Counted from the stretch's first letter, positions 45,844-54,743 are shown. The stretch is DNA of 60,583 nucleotides from Roseateles sp. (GCA_019232985.1 JAFAMW010000012.1:1-60583); one strand, 5' to 3'. Notes: a model not told the origin generated them from the sequence alone. Program-made: numbers and translations.

Positions 45844-45882
45844 TTCGCAAAAGTTATGCCGCGCGCCTGCAACGCGATTTGC
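45844..45882 (+). promoter_or_regulatory. Two-part box upstream of amidase gene 2 (copy C)
   Basis: TTCGCAAAAGTTATG (45844-45858), then exactly 15 bp, then GCGATTTGC. It is less similar to copies A and B but has the same spacing. A perfect palindrome, GGGTTAACCC (45830-45839), lies just upstream. Confidence 0.55.
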
Positions 45883-45908
45883 GCGTGGGGCCGCGGCAGA
45901 CTTACGCT
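45879..45908 (+). promoter_or_regulatory. Possible promoter of amidase gene 2
   Basis: TTGCGC (45879-45884), 18-bp spacer, TACGCT (45903-45908). Same spacing and same relation to the upstream box as at amidase gene 1; it leaves a leader of about 33 nt. Confidence 0.45.
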
Positions 45909-45947
45909 GTTCGCGCGTCGCGACGCATCCAAGAAGCCCCCACGCCC

Positions 45948-46760
45948 ATGAAGAAACTCCTCGCCAGCCTGCTCGTGCTGCTGCTGACGGCCTGCGCCAG
46001 CGGCCCCTACGTCGACCGTGAATTCCCGTCGGCGAACCAGGACAGCCGCGCGCAATACCTGATCCTCCACTACACCGTGACCGACTGGCCGAAGTCGCTC
46101 AAGGTGTTGACCTCGGGCGGCCAGGTCAGCGCCCATTACCTCGTGCGCGACGACCCCGCGCGCATCTACCAGCTCGTCGACGAGAATCGCCGCGCCTGGC
46201 ACGCGGGCCTGTCCTACTGGGCCGGCGCGACCAACCTGAACTCGGCGTCGATCGGCATCGAGATCGTCAACCCGGGCTGGGTCGACACGCCGAACGGCCG
46301 CGTCTACGCGCCGTTCCCGAAGGCACAGATGGACCAGGTCGTCGCGCTCGTCAAGGACATCGTCAAGCGCCAGGGCATCCGCCCCGACCATATCCTCGGC
46401 CACGAGGAGATCGCGCCGGGCCGCAAGCAGGACCCGGGCCCGCAGTTCCCGTGGAAGCGCTTTGCCGACGAGGGCATCATCCCCTGGCCCGACGCGGCGC
46501 AGGTCGCGGCCAAGCAAGTGCAGTACGCCGATACGCTGCCCGACGCCGCCTGGGTCCAGGACCGCCTCGGCCGCTTCGGCTACGAGATCGCCCATACCGG
46601 CCAGGACGATCGCCAGACCCACGACGTGATCGCGACCTTCCAGGCCAAGTACCGCGCGAGCAAGGACGACGGCCAGCTCGACGCCGAGACCGCCGCGCTG
46701 ATCGACGTCGCGACGACGCCGGGCGGCATGGTGCTCGCGAAGCCCGCGGCCCAGCCCTGA
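45948..46760 (+). CDS. AmiD-like N-acetylmuramoyl-L-alanine amidase lipoprotein 2
   Basis: A 270-residue paralogue of the previous gene: lipobox 'LLTAC' (C16), 'YLILHYTVTDWPKSL', 'IGIEIVNPGW', 'ILGHEEIAPGRKQDPGPQFPW' with zinc ligands kept, and the same peptidoglycan-binding C-terminus. The two proteins match closely in blocks such as 'FPSANQDSR', 'VSAHYLVRD' and 'NLNSASIGIEIVNPG', so they arose by tandem duplication. It ends 15 bp before the ABC permease gene and is probably cotranscribed with it. Confidence 0.93.
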   Translation: MKKLLASLLVLLLTACASGPYVDREFPSANQDSRAQYLILHYTVTDWPKSLKVLTSGGQVSAHYLVRDDPARIYQLVDENRRAWHAGLSYWAGATNLNSASIGIEIVNPGWVDTPNGRVYAPFPKAQMDQVVALVKDIVKRQGIRPDHILGHEEIAPGRKQDPGPQFPWKRFADEGIIPWPDAAQVAAKQVQYADTLPDAAWVQDRLGRFGYEIAHTGQDDRQTHDVIATFQAKYRASKDDGQLDAETAALIDVATTPGGMVLAKPAAQP

Positions 46761-46775
46761 CGGCGCCCCCCGCGC

Positions 46776-47786
46776 ATGCTGCAATTCCTGTTCAAGCGAC
46801 TCGCCGCGCTGCTGCCGACGCTCGTCGGCGTCACGCTCGTCGCGTTCGGCCTGATCCGGCTCGTGCCCGGCGACCCGATCGAGATCATGATGGGCGAGCG
46901 GGGCCTCGACGCGCAGACCCACGCCGAGGTCGCGCACCGCCTCGGCCTCGACCGGCCGCTGTGGGCGCAGTACCTGCACTACGTGAACCAGCTCGTCCAC
47001 GGCGACCTCGGCCAGTCGCTCGTGAGCCACGCGCCGGTCGCCGACGAGTTCAAGGTGCTGTTCCCCGCGACCGTCGAGCTCGCCGGCTTCGCGCTGCTGC
47101 TCGCGATCGTGCTGGGCCTCCTGCTTGGCCTGCTCGCGAGCCTCAAGCGCGGCTCCTGGCTCGACCAGGGCGTGATGAGCCTCGCGACCATCGGCTACTC
47201 GATCCCGGTGTTCTGGTGGGGCCTGATCCTGATCATGTTCTTCTCGGTCGACCTGAGCTGGACGCCGGTGGCCGGGCGCATCGCCGTCGAGTACGACGTG
47301 CCGCGGGTGACCGGCTTCATGCTCGTCGACACGCTGCTGTCGGGCGAGCCCGGTGCGTTCGGCTCGGCCGTCTCGCACCTGCTGCTGCCCGGCCTCGTGC
47401 TCGGCACGAGCACGCTCGCCGTGATCGCGCGCATGACGCGCTCGAGCATGCTCGAGGTGCTGCGCGAGGACTATGTGCGCACCGCGCGGGCGAAAGGCCT
47501 GTCGAGCACGCGCGTGCTCGTCGTCCACGCGCTGCGCAACGCGCTGATCCCGGTGCTGACCGTCGTCGGCCTGCAGACCGGCAGCCTGCTCGCGGGCGCC
47601 GTGCTGACCGAGACGATCTTCTCCTGGCCCGGCATCGGCAAATGGCTGATCGACGCGATCTCGCGGCGCGACTATCCGGTCGTGCAGGCTGGCATCCTGA
47701 TCTCGGCGCTGACCTTCATCGCCGTCAACCTCGGCGTCGACCTGCTCTACGGCGTCGTCAACCCGCGCATGCGCTCGAACCACTGA
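46776..47786 (+). CDS. Peptide ABC transporter permease, DppB/OppB type
   Basis: A 336-residue membrane protein with the usual N-terminal '[31 protein letters not shown]', about six membrane helices and the EAA loop '[29 protein letters not shown]'. It is the first permease of a dipeptide/oligopeptide importer. It follows the amidase lipoproteins directly, and no solute-binding protein gene is in the cluster, so the binding protein must be elsewhere. Substrate may be murein peptides. Confidence 0.94.
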   Translation: MLQFLFKRLAALLPTLVGVTLVAFGLIRLVPGDPIEIMMGERGLDAQTHAEVAHRLGLDRPLWAQYLHYVNQLVHGDLGQSLVSHAPVADEFKVLFPATVELAGFALLLAIVLGLLLGLLASLKRGSWLDQGVMSLATIGYSIPVFWWGLILIMFFSVDLSWTPVAGRIAVEYDVPRVTGFMLVDTLLSGEPGAFGSAVSHLLLPGLVLGTSTLAVIARMTRSSMLEVLREDYVRTARAKGLSSTRVLVVHALRNALIPVLTVVGLQTGSLLAGAVLTETIFSWPGIGKWLIDAISRRDYPVVQAGILISALTFIAVNLGVDLLYGVVNPRMRSNH

Positions 47787-48664
47787 TGGCCGCCGCCCCC
47801 GCTTCTCCCTGGCGCGAGTCCTGGCGCTCGTTCGCGGCGAACCGCGGCGCGCTCGCGGCGCTCGGCGTGTTCGCGCTGATCGCGCTCGCCGCGCTGCTCG
47901 CGCCCTGGCTCGCGCCGCACGACCCGGTGCTGCAGTACCGCGACCATATGCTCGCGCCGCCGATGTGGGCGGACGGCGGCAGCCGCGCGTTCCCGCTCGG
48001 CACCGACGAGCTCGGCCGCGACATGCTGTCGCGCCTGCTGTGGGGCGGGCGGATCTCGCTGGGCCTGGGCCTCGCGTCGGTGCTGCTGTCGATGCTGCCC
48101 GGCGTGCTGCTGGGCCTCGTCGCCGCGTTCCACCAGCACGCGCTCGCGCCCGTGATCATGCGCGTGATGGACGTGATGCTCGCGCTGCCCTCGCTGCTGC
48201 TCGCGATCTGCGTGATCACGGTGCTCGGCCCGGGCCTCGCGAACACGGCGATCGCGATCGCGATCGGCGCGCTGCCGGGCTTCACGCGGCTCGCGCGCGC
48301 GGCCGCGCTCGCCGAGATCGGCCGCGACTACGTGACGGCGAGCCGCCTCGCCGGCGCGGGCACGGGCCGGCTGATGTTCGCGGCCGTGCTGCCGAACTGC
48401 ATGGCGCCGCTGATCGTCAACGCGTCGCTGAGCTTCTCGTCGGCGATCCTGTCGGCCGCGGGCCTGGGCTTCCTGGGCCTCGGCGTGCAGGCGCCGCTCG
48501 CCGAATGGGGCACGATGCTCGCGACCGCGCGCGACTACATGGAGCGCGCGGGCTGGGTCGTCACGCTGCCGGGCCTCGCGATCCTCGTCAGCGTGCTCGC
48601 CGTAAACCTGATCGGCGACGGCCTGCGCGACGCGCTCGACCCCAAGCTCAAGAGGGCCGCATGA
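47786..48664 (+). CDS. Peptide ABC transporter permease, DppC/OppC type
   Basis: A 292-residue permease: N-terminal '[30 protein letters not shown]', '[24 protein letters not shown]' and an EAA loop with '[29 protein letters not shown]'. It pairs with the upstream permease; its ATG overlaps that stop (TGATG) and its own stop overlaps the next ATG. Confidence 0.94.
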   Translation: MAAAPASPWRESWRSFAANRGALAALGVFALIALAALLAPWLAPHDPVLQYRDHMLAPPMWADGGSRAFPLGTDELGRDMLSRLLWGGRISLGLGLASVLLSMLPGVLLGLVAAFHQHALAPVIMRVMDVMLALPSLLLAICVITVLGPGLANTAIAIAIGALPGFTRLARAAALAEIGRDYVTASRLAGAGTGRLMFAAVLPNCMAPLIVNASLSFSSAILSAAGLGFLGLGVQAPLAEWGTMLATARDYMERAGWVVTLPGLAILVSVLAVNLIGDGLRDALDPKLKRAA

Positions 48665-49620
48665 GCGCCGGAACCGCTTTGGTGGACATTCGCGGCCTGA
48701 CGGTCGACTTCGGCAGCCTGCGCGCGGTCGACGGCGTCGACCTGCGGCTCGAGGCCGGCGAGCGCCTGGGCATCGTCGGCGAGTCGGGCTCGGGCAAGTC
48801 GGTGACCATGCTCGCGCTGATGCAGCTCGTCGGCGCGCCCGGCGTCGTGCGCGCCGACAAGCTCGAGTTCCTCGGCCGCGACCTGCTCGAGCTCTCGGCG
48901 CGCGAGCGCCGCGCCGTGATCGGCCGCGACATGGCCATGGTGTTCCAGGACGCGCTGAGCGCGCTGAACCCCAGCTACACGGTCGGCGCGCAGATCGCCG
49001 AGGTGCTGCGCGAGCACCTTGGCCTGCGCGGCGCGGCCGCGCGCGCGCGCGTGCTCGAGCTGCTCGAGCTCGTCGAGATCCCCGACGCGAAGCGCCGCGC
49101 CGACGCCTACCCGCACCAGCTCTCGGGCGGCATGAACCAGCGCGTGATGATCGCGATGGCGATCGCCTGCTCGCCCAGGCTGCTGATCGCCGACGAGCCG
49201 ACGACGGCGCTCGACGTGACGATCCAGGCCCAGATCATGGCGCTGCTGCTGCGCCTGTCGACCGAGCAGGGCATGGGCCTCGTGATGATCACGCACGACC
49301 TCGCCGTCGTCGCCGAGCTGACCCAGCGCGTCGCCGTGATGTACGCGGGCCAGCTCGTCGAGGAGGGCGCCGTGCCCGCGCTGTTCGACGCGCCGCGTCA
49401 CCCGTATACCGAGGCGCTGCTCGCGGCGATCCCCGAACACAACCGCGGCGCCGCGCGCCTCCAGGCCCTGCCGGGCATCGTGCCGGGCGCCCACGACCGG
49501 CCGGCCGGCTGCCTGCTCGCGCCCCGCTGCGCCTACGCGGTCGAGCGCTGCCGCGCCGAGCGCCCGCCGCTCGCCGCCGGCGTGCGCTGCTTCCTGCCGC
49601 GCGGAGAACCCAAGCCATGA
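48661..49620 (+). CDS. Peptide ABC transporter ATPase, DppD/OppD type
   Basis: A 319-residue ABC ATPase: Walker A '[11 protein letters not shown]', signature '[12 protein letters not shown]', Walker B '[12 protein letters not shown]', and the C-terminal Cys-containing oligopeptide motif ('[14 protein letters not shown]') that in this family may bind Fe-S. It energises uptake with the next ATPase. ATGA overlaps on both sides. Confidence 0.94.
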   Translation: MSAGTALVDIRGLTVDFGSLRAVDGVDLRLEAGERLGIVGESGSGKSVTMLALMQLVGAPGVVRADKLEFLGRDLLELSARERRAVIGRDMAMVFQDALSALNPSYTVGAQIAEVLREHLGLRGAAARARVLELLELVEIPDAKRRADAYPHQLSGGMNQRVMIAMAIACSPRLLIADEPTTALDVTIQAQIMALLLRLSTEQGMGLVMITHDLAVVAELTQRVAVMYAGQLVEEGAVPALFDAPRHPYTEALLAAIPEHNRGAARLQALPGIVPGAHDRPAGCLLAPRCAYAVERCRAERPPLAAGVRCFLPRGEPKP

Positions 49621-50594
49621 GCGCCGCCCCCCAACCAGCCCCCCTGCTCGAAGCGCGCGAGCTCGCGCGCCATTACGCGGTCAGCCAGGGCCTGTTCGGG
49701 CCCAAGGCTCAGGTCAAGGCGCTCGACGGCGTGAGCTTCACGCTCGCGGCCGGGCGCACGCTCGCCGTGGTCGGCGAATCGGGCTGCGGCAAGTCGACGC
49801 TCGCGCGCCAGCTCACGCTCGTCGAGGCGCCGACGCGCGGGGCCTTGAGCATCCGCGGCCAGGCCACGGCCGGCGCGGACAAGGCCCGTGTCGCCGCGCT
49901 GCGCCGCGACGTGCAGATGGTGTTCCAGAACCCGTTCGCCTCGCTGAACCCGCGCTGGACGATCGCGCGCACGCTCGAGGAGCCGCTCGCGATCAACCGG
50001 CCGCAGCTGGCCCGCGCCGAGCGGCGCGAGCGCGTCGCCGCGCTGCTCGACCGCGTCGGCCTGCGCCGCGAGCACCTCGCGCGCTACCCGCATATGTTCT
50101 CGGGCGGCCAGCGCCAGCGCATCGCGATCGCGCGCGCGATGATTCTCGAGCCCGGCATCGTCGTCGCCGACGAGCCGACCTCGGCGCTCGACGTCTCGGT
50201 CCAGGCGCAGATCCTCAACCTGTTCATGGACCTGCAGCAGGCCTTCGGCACCGGCTATGTGTTCATCTCGCACAACCTCGGCGTCGTCGAGCATGTGGCC
50301 GACGAGCTGATGGTCATGTACCTGGGCCGCGCGGTCGAGGTCGGCGCGAAGACGCGCATCTTCGCGCAGCCGCTGCACCCCTACACCCAGGCGCTGATGA
50401 GCGCGACGCCGGCGCTGCGCGCGGCGGACCGGCGCGCGCGCATCCGCATCGAGGGCGAGCTGCCGAGCCCGCTGAACCCGCCGAGCGGCTGCGCGTTCCA
50501 CAAGCGCTGCCCGCGCGCGACCGCGCATTGCGCGGCCGAACTGCCCGAGCTGCGCGAGCTCGACGGCCGCCGGATCGCCTGCCACAACGTGTGA
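49617..50594 (+). CDS. Peptide ABC transporter ATPase, DppF/OppF type
   Basis: A 325-residue ABC ATPase: '[12 protein letters not shown]', '[12 protein letters not shown]', '[12 protein letters not shown]', and the C-terminal '[16 protein letters not shown]' motif. Last gene of the ABC operon. Together the four genes make a complete inner-membrane importer without its binding protein. Confidence 0.94.
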   Translation: MSAAPQPAPLLEARELARHYAVSQGLFGPKAQVKALDGVSFTLAAGRTLAVVGESGCGKSTLARQLTLVEAPTRGALSIRGQATAGADKARVAALRRDVQMVFQNPFASLNPRWTIARTLEEPLAINRPQLARAERRERVAALLDRVGLRREHLARYPHMFSGGQRQRIAIARAMILEPGIVVADEPTSALDVSVQAQILNLFMDLQQAFGTGYVFISHNLGVVEHVADELMVMYLGRAVEVGAKTRIFAQPLHPYTQALMSATPALRAADRRARIRIEGELPSPLNPPSGCAFHKRCPRATAHCAAELPELRELDGRRIACHNV

Positions 50595-50642
50595 GATTCG
50601 CTGCGGTGATAGGCTGGCGGCTCCCCTGAGCGAAAGCCCGCC

Positions 50643-51299
50643 ATGTCGCAACAGATCCTCGTCTACGCCGACTCGCTGTCCTGGGGCATCGTGCCCGGCA
50701 CGCGCGAACGCCTCGCGTTCGACGCGCGCTGGCCCGGCGTGCTCGAGGCCGGCCTGCACGCGCGGGGCCGGCGCGAGCGCGTCGTCGAGGACTGCCTGAA
50801 CGGCCGCCGCACGGTCTGGGACGACCCGTTCAAGCCGGGCCGCAAGGGCCTCGACGGCCTGGCCCAGCGCGTCGAGGCCCAGTCGCCGCTCGCGCTCGTG
50901 ATCCTGATGCTCGGCACCAACGACTACCAGTCGACCCACGCGAACAAGGCCTGGCATTCGAGCCAGGGCCTCGCCGCGCTCGTGCACGCGATCCGCACGG
51001 CGCCGATCGAGCCCGGCATGCCGGTGCCGCCGATCCTGATCGTCGCGCCGCCGCCGATCACGACGCCGCGCGGCGCGATCGCGCCGAAGTTCGCGGGTGG
51101 CGAGGTCCGCTGCACCGGGGCCGCCGAGGCCTACGCGCAGATGTGCGCCGAGACCGGCTGCGCGTTCTTCGACGCGGGCGGCGTCGTCCACGCGAGCCCG
51201 ATCGACGGCGTCCACCTCGACGCGCCCGAGCACCTCGCGCTGGGCCGCGCGCTCGTCGCGCCGGTCGCGGCGCTGCTCGAAGGAAAGACCGGTTCATGA
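50643..51299 (+). CDS. SGNH/GDSL hydrolase, arylesterase/perhydrolase-like
   Basis: A 218-residue single-domain SGNH esterase: nucleophile block 'VYADSLSWGIVPGTRERL' (GDS is ADS here), 'GRRTVWDD', 'LGTND' and the catalytic Asp/His in 'DGVHLDAPEHLALG'. It resembles the MsAcT-type arylesterase/acyltransferase family. No signal peptide, so probably cytoplasmic. Its end overlaps the thioesterase ATG (ATGA). Confidence 0.88.
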   Translation: MSQQILVYADSLSWGIVPGTRERLAFDARWPGVLEAGLHARGRRERVVEDCLNGRRTVWDDPFKPGRKGLDGLAQRVEAQSPLALVILMLGTNDYQSTHANKAWHSSQGLAALVHAIRTAPIEPGMPVPPILIVAPPPITTPRGAIAPKFAGGEVRCTGAAEAYAQMCAETGCAFFDAGGVVHASPIDGVHLDAPEHLALGRALVAPVAALLEGKTGS

Positions 51300-51718
51300 G
51301 CCGGCGCGCGAGCCTCGCCGAGATCGCCGCCTTCGTCGCGGCCGAGTTCCCGCAGACGCGCTGCGAGGTCGTCGCGGTCGGCGACGGCACGGCGACGGTG
51401 CGCCACCCGGTCGGGCCGGCCGAGCTGCGCCCGGGCGGCACGGTCTCGGGGCCGGTGCTGATGACGGCGGCCGACGTCGCGCTCTATATCGCGATCCTCG
51501 GCCGCATCGGCATCCAGCCGCTGACGGTGACGACGAGCCTGACGATCAACTTCCTGCGCAAGCCGAGCGCCGAGCGCGCCGTCGTCGCCGAGTGCACGCT
51601 GCTCAAGAGCGGCCGCGCGCTCGTCGTCGGCGAGGTCGCGCTGTACTCGGAAGGCCTGCCCGAGATGGTCGCGCACGCGGTCGGGACCTATTCGATCCCG
51701 CCCGACGCGCGCAGCTAG
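51296..51718 (+). CDS. PaaI-type hotdog thioesterase
   Basis: A 140-residue hotdog-fold protein: 'LRPGGTVSGPVLMTAADVALYIAILGRIG', 'VTTSLTINFLRKPSAERAVVAECTLLKSGRALVVGEVALY'. The Asp in 'TAADVA' matches the catalytic position of PaaI-type acyl-CoA thioesterases. ATG at 51296 overlaps the esterase stop, so the two are coupled. Converges with the murA-like gene one base later. Confidence 0.9.
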   Translation: MSRRASLAEIAAFVAAEFPQTRCEVVAVGDGTATVRHPVGPAELRPGGTVSGPVLMTAADVALYIAILGRIGIQPLTVTTSLTINFLRKPSAERAVVAECTLLKSGRALVVGEVALYSEGLPEMVAHAVGTYSIPPDARS

Positions 51719-51719
51719 C

Positions 51720-53030
51720 TCAGTCGCCCTCGACCCACTCGACCTTGACGCCGAGCTTGCCGATGTTCTCGGCGAAATGCGGATGCGCGCGGCGCACCGG
51801 GTTCGCGTTGCGGATCACCGAGCGGCCCGGGATGCTCGCCGCGACCATCAGCAGCGCGATCGCGACGCGGATGATGTAGGGGCTCTCGACCTCGGCGGCG
51901 CTCAGCGGCTTGCCGCCGAAGGTCACGATGCGGTGCGGGTCCGACATGAACGCGTGGGCGCCGAACTTGGACAGCTCCGAGGTCCAGCCCATCGCGCCGT
52001 CGTAGACCTTGTTCCAGAACAGCATGCTGCCCTCGGCCTTGACGCCGAGCGCGACGAAGATCGGCAGCAGGTCCACGGGCAGGTAGGGCCAGGGCGCGGC
52101 CTCGACCTTTTGCAGGATGTTGCGCGTGAACGGTTCCTTGACCTTGAGCGGGCCGTTCGAGTGGTGGCTCGACCAGCCGCCCTCGTGCTTGATCTGCACG
52201 CCGAACTTCGCGAAGGTGCGGTCGATCAGCGGGAACTGCTCGGGGTGCGAGTTCTTGACCTGGACGTCGCCGCCGGTGATCGCGCCGAGCGCGAGGAAGG
52301 TCACGATCTCGTGGAAGTCCTCGGCGAACGTGAACTCGCCGCCGCCGAGCTTGTCCACGCCGTGGATCGTCAGGCGCGAGGTGCCGAGGCCCTCGAGGCG
52401 CGCGCCGAGCAGCTGCATGAACTGGCAGAACTCCTGCACATGCGGCTCGCTCGCGGCGTTCATCAGCGTGCTCGTGCCCTGGGCCAGGGCCGCGCACAGC
52501 ACGAAGTTCTCGGTCGTCGTGACCGACGCGTAGTCGGTCCAGTGGTCGTTCGCGCGCAGGCCGCCCTGTTCGGCATTCACGCGCACGGTCAGGCTGTCGG
52601 CCGAGCGCGTGACGGTCGAGCCGAAGCGCTCGAACACCTCGACATGGGGGTCGATCTCGCGCGCGCCGAGCGTGCAGCCCTTGACGTCGTCCTCGATGCG
52701 CGCGGCGTGGAAACGCGCGAGCAGGCCCGGCACGAGCATGATCGACGAGCGCATCTCCTCGGGCAGGCGGTCGGTCGCCGGGTCGAAGTGGGTGTTCTTG
52801 TGGTGGACGTCGAGGATGCCGGTCGCGAAGTCGACCGCGACCTCGCTGCCGAGCTTGCGGAAGACCTCGACGATCTTCCTGACGTCGGTGATCTCGGGGA
52901 TGCCGCGCAGGCGCACCGGCTCGGCCGTCAGCAGCGTCGCGCAGAGGATGGGCAGGACGGCGTTCTTGTTGGCCGAGGGAATGATGCGGCCGCGCAGGGG
53001 CTGGCCACCATGGACGATCAGGTTGGACAT
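51720..53030 (-). CDS. murA: UDP-GlcNAc 1-carboxyvinyltransferase-like protein (divergent MurA)
   Basis: A 436-residue EPSP-synthase-fold protein. MurA landmarks are kept: 'SANKNAVLPIL' (Lys of the UDP-GlcNAc site), 'RSSIMLVPGLLARF', and Cys119 in 'GCTLGAREIDPHV', matching the fosfomycin-target Cys, and 'DFHEIVTFL'. In the C-terminal part the usual 'ENRFMHVPEL' block reads 'FWNKVYDGAMGWTSEL', so the PEP-contacting Arg is Lys. In most Betaproteobacteria the main murA sits near the his operon, so this may be a second copy with altered activity or substrate. ATG at 53030 fits the family N-terminus. Confidence 0.82.
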   Translation of the reverse strand: MSNLIVHGGQPLRGRIIPSANKNAVLPILCATLLTAEPVRLRGIPEITDVRKIVEVFRKLGSEVAVDFATGILDVHHKNTHFDPATDRLPEEMRSSIMLVPGLLARFHAARIEDDVKGCTLGAREIDPHVEVFERFGSTVTRSADSLTVRVNAEQGGLRANDHWTDYASVTTTENFVLCAALAQGTSTLMNAASEPHVQEFCQFMQLLGARLEGLGTSRLTIHGVDKLGGGEFTFAEDFHEIVTFLALGAITGGDVQVKNSHPEQFPLIDRTFAKFGVQIKHEGGWSSHHSNGPLKVKEPFTRNILQKVEAAPWPYLPVDLLPIFVALGVKAEGSMLFWNKVYDGAMGWTSELSKFGAHAFMSDPHRIVTFGGKPLSAAEVESPYIIRVAIALLMVAASIPGRSVIRNANPVRRAHPHFAENIGKLGVKVEWVEGD

Positions 53031-53177
53031 GGACGCTTTCTCAGGTGCGGGGCCGATTATCCCAAGCGCGCGACGCCTTGCCGGCCAGTGGGAATTGCAA
53101 CGTTTTGCGTCGGCGCAAATGCGCCCGATCGGGCGCGGGCCACGATCCAACCGATCATGTCGTCGTCGATTGCTCGA

Positions 53178-53191
53178 ATCTCAATTGAGAT
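53178..53191. promoter_or_regulatory. 14-bp palindrome upstream of dinJ-yafQ
   Basis: ATCTCAATTGAGAT, a perfect palindrome, fills the region between TTGCTC (53170-53175) and TACAAA (53191-53196), candidate -35 and -10 elements, and lies 29 bp before the antitoxin ATG. Position and symmetry fit the autorepressor site of the DinJ-YafQ complex. Confidence 0.65.
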
Positions 53192-53220
53192 ACAAAATGC
53201 AGCTCTGAAAGGAGCCCGCG

Positions 53221-53502
53221 ATGGCCCGGACCAGCATGCTTCACGTCCGCGTGGACGACGACGTCAAGGCGCAGGCCAGCGAGGCGCTGGCCGCAATGGG
53301 CCTGACCGTGTCCGATGCGGTACGCATCCTGCTCAAGCGCGTCGTCAACGATCAGGCGTTTCCGCTGGAGCTCAAGGTGCCCAACGCCGCGACCCGCGCG
53401 GCGATGGTCGAGGCGCGCACGGCCATGAAGCGCGGCGCCCCTCGCCACGCTTCGGCGTCGGCGCTGTTCGATGAGCTCGAAGGAAAAGCCGGCAAGCCGT
53501 AA
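53221..53502 (+). CDS. RelB/DinJ-family antitoxin
   Basis: A 93-residue RHH protein: 'MLHVRVDDDVKAQASEALAAMGLTVSDAVRILLKRV' is the RelB/DinJ DNA-binding and dimerising domain, followed by a basic, disordered toxin-binding tail. AAAGGAG precedes the ATG. It overlaps the toxin start by 32 bp. Codon use is less GC-extreme than its neighbours, as expected for a mobile module. Confidence 0.92.
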   Translation: MARTSMLHVRVDDDVKAQASEALAAMGLTVSDAVRILLKRVVNDQAFPLELKVPNAATRAAMVEARTAMKRGAPRHASASALFDELEGKAGKP

Positions 53503-53794
53503 GCGCACGCCGCCGCCGCGCGCTTGCGGCTACACCCGCGCGTTCTGCAAGGACTGGGAGCGGCTCTCTCGTTCGGGCCGTTACGACCTGCGCCGACTCA
53601 AGGCGGCGATGCTGCTGCTGATCGCCGACGAGGCGCCGCTGGGTCCGGAGTGGCTCGACCACGCACTCAAGGGCGAGTGGGCCGACCATCGCGAATGTCA
53701 TGTCGGCGGTGATTTCCTGCTGATCTATCGACTCCAGGACGACGCGATCGTCTTCGTCCGCACCGGCACCCACGCCGATCTGTTCGAAGACTGA
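53471..53794 (+). CDS. YafQ-family toxin
   Basis: A 107-residue RelE-fold toxin of the YafQ branch: 'YTRAFCKDWERL', 'LDHALKGEWADHRECHVGGDFLLIYRL', 'VFVRTGTHADLF'. The His and Asp residues that form the YafQ active site (HxxxH.. and the C-terminal His) are present. YafQ cuts mRNA in frame at the ribosome. ATG at 53471 is the only reasonable start and precedes the fold by 17 residues. Confidence 0.92.
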   Translation: MSSKEKPASRKRTPPPRACGYTRAFCKDWERLSRSGRYDLRRLKAAMLLLIADEAPLGPEWLDHALKGEWADHRECHVGGDFLLIYRLQDDAIVFVRTGTHADLFED

Positions 53795-53800
53795 GACCGT

Positions 53801-54634
53801 TCACCCCGCCGGGTCGAGCCGCTTCGCGCGCGCGAGCCGCCAGGCCGCGGCCTCGTCGCCCGCGTAGGCCTGCTCGGCCGTCGTCGCGGTCTCCTCGAGC
53901 CGGGTGTCGAGGGCGATGCGCTTGTCGAACACGAAGCATTCGCCGCCCCAGTCGCGCACGGCGTCGGGCAGGGCCGCGAAATAATTGATCACGCCGCCGT
54001 CGAGCTGGTGGACCTTGAGGCCCTGGTCCTGCATCCACGCGGCGGTCTTCTCGCAGCGGATGCCGCCGGTGCAGTACATCGCGATCTCGCGGCCTTCGGC
54101 CTGCCATCGCGCCGCGTGGGCCTCGACATAGGCGGGAAAGTCGCGGAAGTTCGCGACGCCTGGGTCGACCGCGCCGCGGAAATGGCCGAGCCGGTACTCG
54201 AAGCTGTTGCGGTTGTCGAGCACCAGCACCTTGGGGTCGTCGAGCAGGGCGCGGAAGCGCTCGGGCGACACATGGGTGTCGGGCCGCGCGGCGTCGCGCA
54301 GGCCGCTTACGCCGGGCACGCCGAACGCGACGATCTCGCGCTTGACGTGGACCTTGACGAGGTGGAACGGCGGCGTCGTGCACGCGCTGTGCTTGAAAAC
54401 CATGCCGTCGAGCGCGCCGTCGAACTCGCGCGCGACGGCCGCCTCGAAGGCCGCGAGCGCCGCGCGCGGGCCGGCCAGCGCGCCGCTGACGCCCTCGTGC
54501 GCGACGACGACGTTGCCGCCGAGCCCGCCGACGAGCTCGCGCAGCCGTGCGGCGACGCGCTCGGGGTCGGCCAGCGCGACGAAGCGGTAGAACGAGGCGT
54601 GGACGAGATCAGCGGGGTCGGCGGGGTCGGACAT
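53801..54634 (-). CDS. trhO: tRNA uridine 5-hydroxylase TrhO (YceA-like rhodanese)
   Basis: A 277-residue protein: an N-terminal acylphosphatase-like domain, the rhodanese domain with 'VLVLDNRNSFEYRLGHFRGA' and catalytic Cys in 'AMYCTGGIRCEK', and 'FVFDKRIALD'. TrhO makes 5-hydroxyuridine at tRNA position 34 under oxygen. ATG at 54634 is preferred over an upstream ATG. Third rhodanese-domain protein in the window, after the one at 6339 and SelU. Converges with yafQ after 6 bp. Confidence 0.92.
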   Translation of the reverse strand: MSDPADPADLVHASFYRFVALADPERVAARLRELVGGLGGNVVVAHEGVSGALAGPRAALAAFEAAVAREFDGALDGMVFKHSACTTPPFHLVKVHVKREIVAFGVPGVSGLRDAARPDTHVSPERFRALLDDPKVLVLDNRNSFEYRLGHFRGAVDPGVANFRDFPAYVEAHAARWQAEGREIAMYCTGGIRCEKTAAWMQDQGLKVHQLDGGVINYFAALPDAVRDWGGECFVFDKRIALDTRLEETATTAEQAYAGDEAAAWRLARAKRLDPAG

Positions 54635-54695
54635 GGGGCTCGGCAGCGGGTTAGCCCTGCAATGGTAGCCAGCGGCCCGCGTCATGCCCGCGGCC

Positions 54696-54701
54696 TACAA
54701 T
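54696..54701 (+). promoter_or_regulatory. Probable -10 element of psd
   Basis: TACAAT stands out in GC-rich DNA 42 bp before the psd GTG, in the gap to trhO. No good -35 is seen 16-18 bp upstream, as is common at GC-rich betaproteobacterial promoters. Confidence 0.5.
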
Positions 54702-54743
54702 CCTGCGCCCCCCTGTTCACCCCCCCATTCGCTGCGAGCCCCC

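Noticed and set aside
45844..45882. Sigma-28-type promoter reading of the AAAGTTA...GCGAT element
   Set aside because: The halves resemble the FliA consensus, but the spacing is about five bases too long in all three copies, and the genes are not flagellar. An operator reading fits better.
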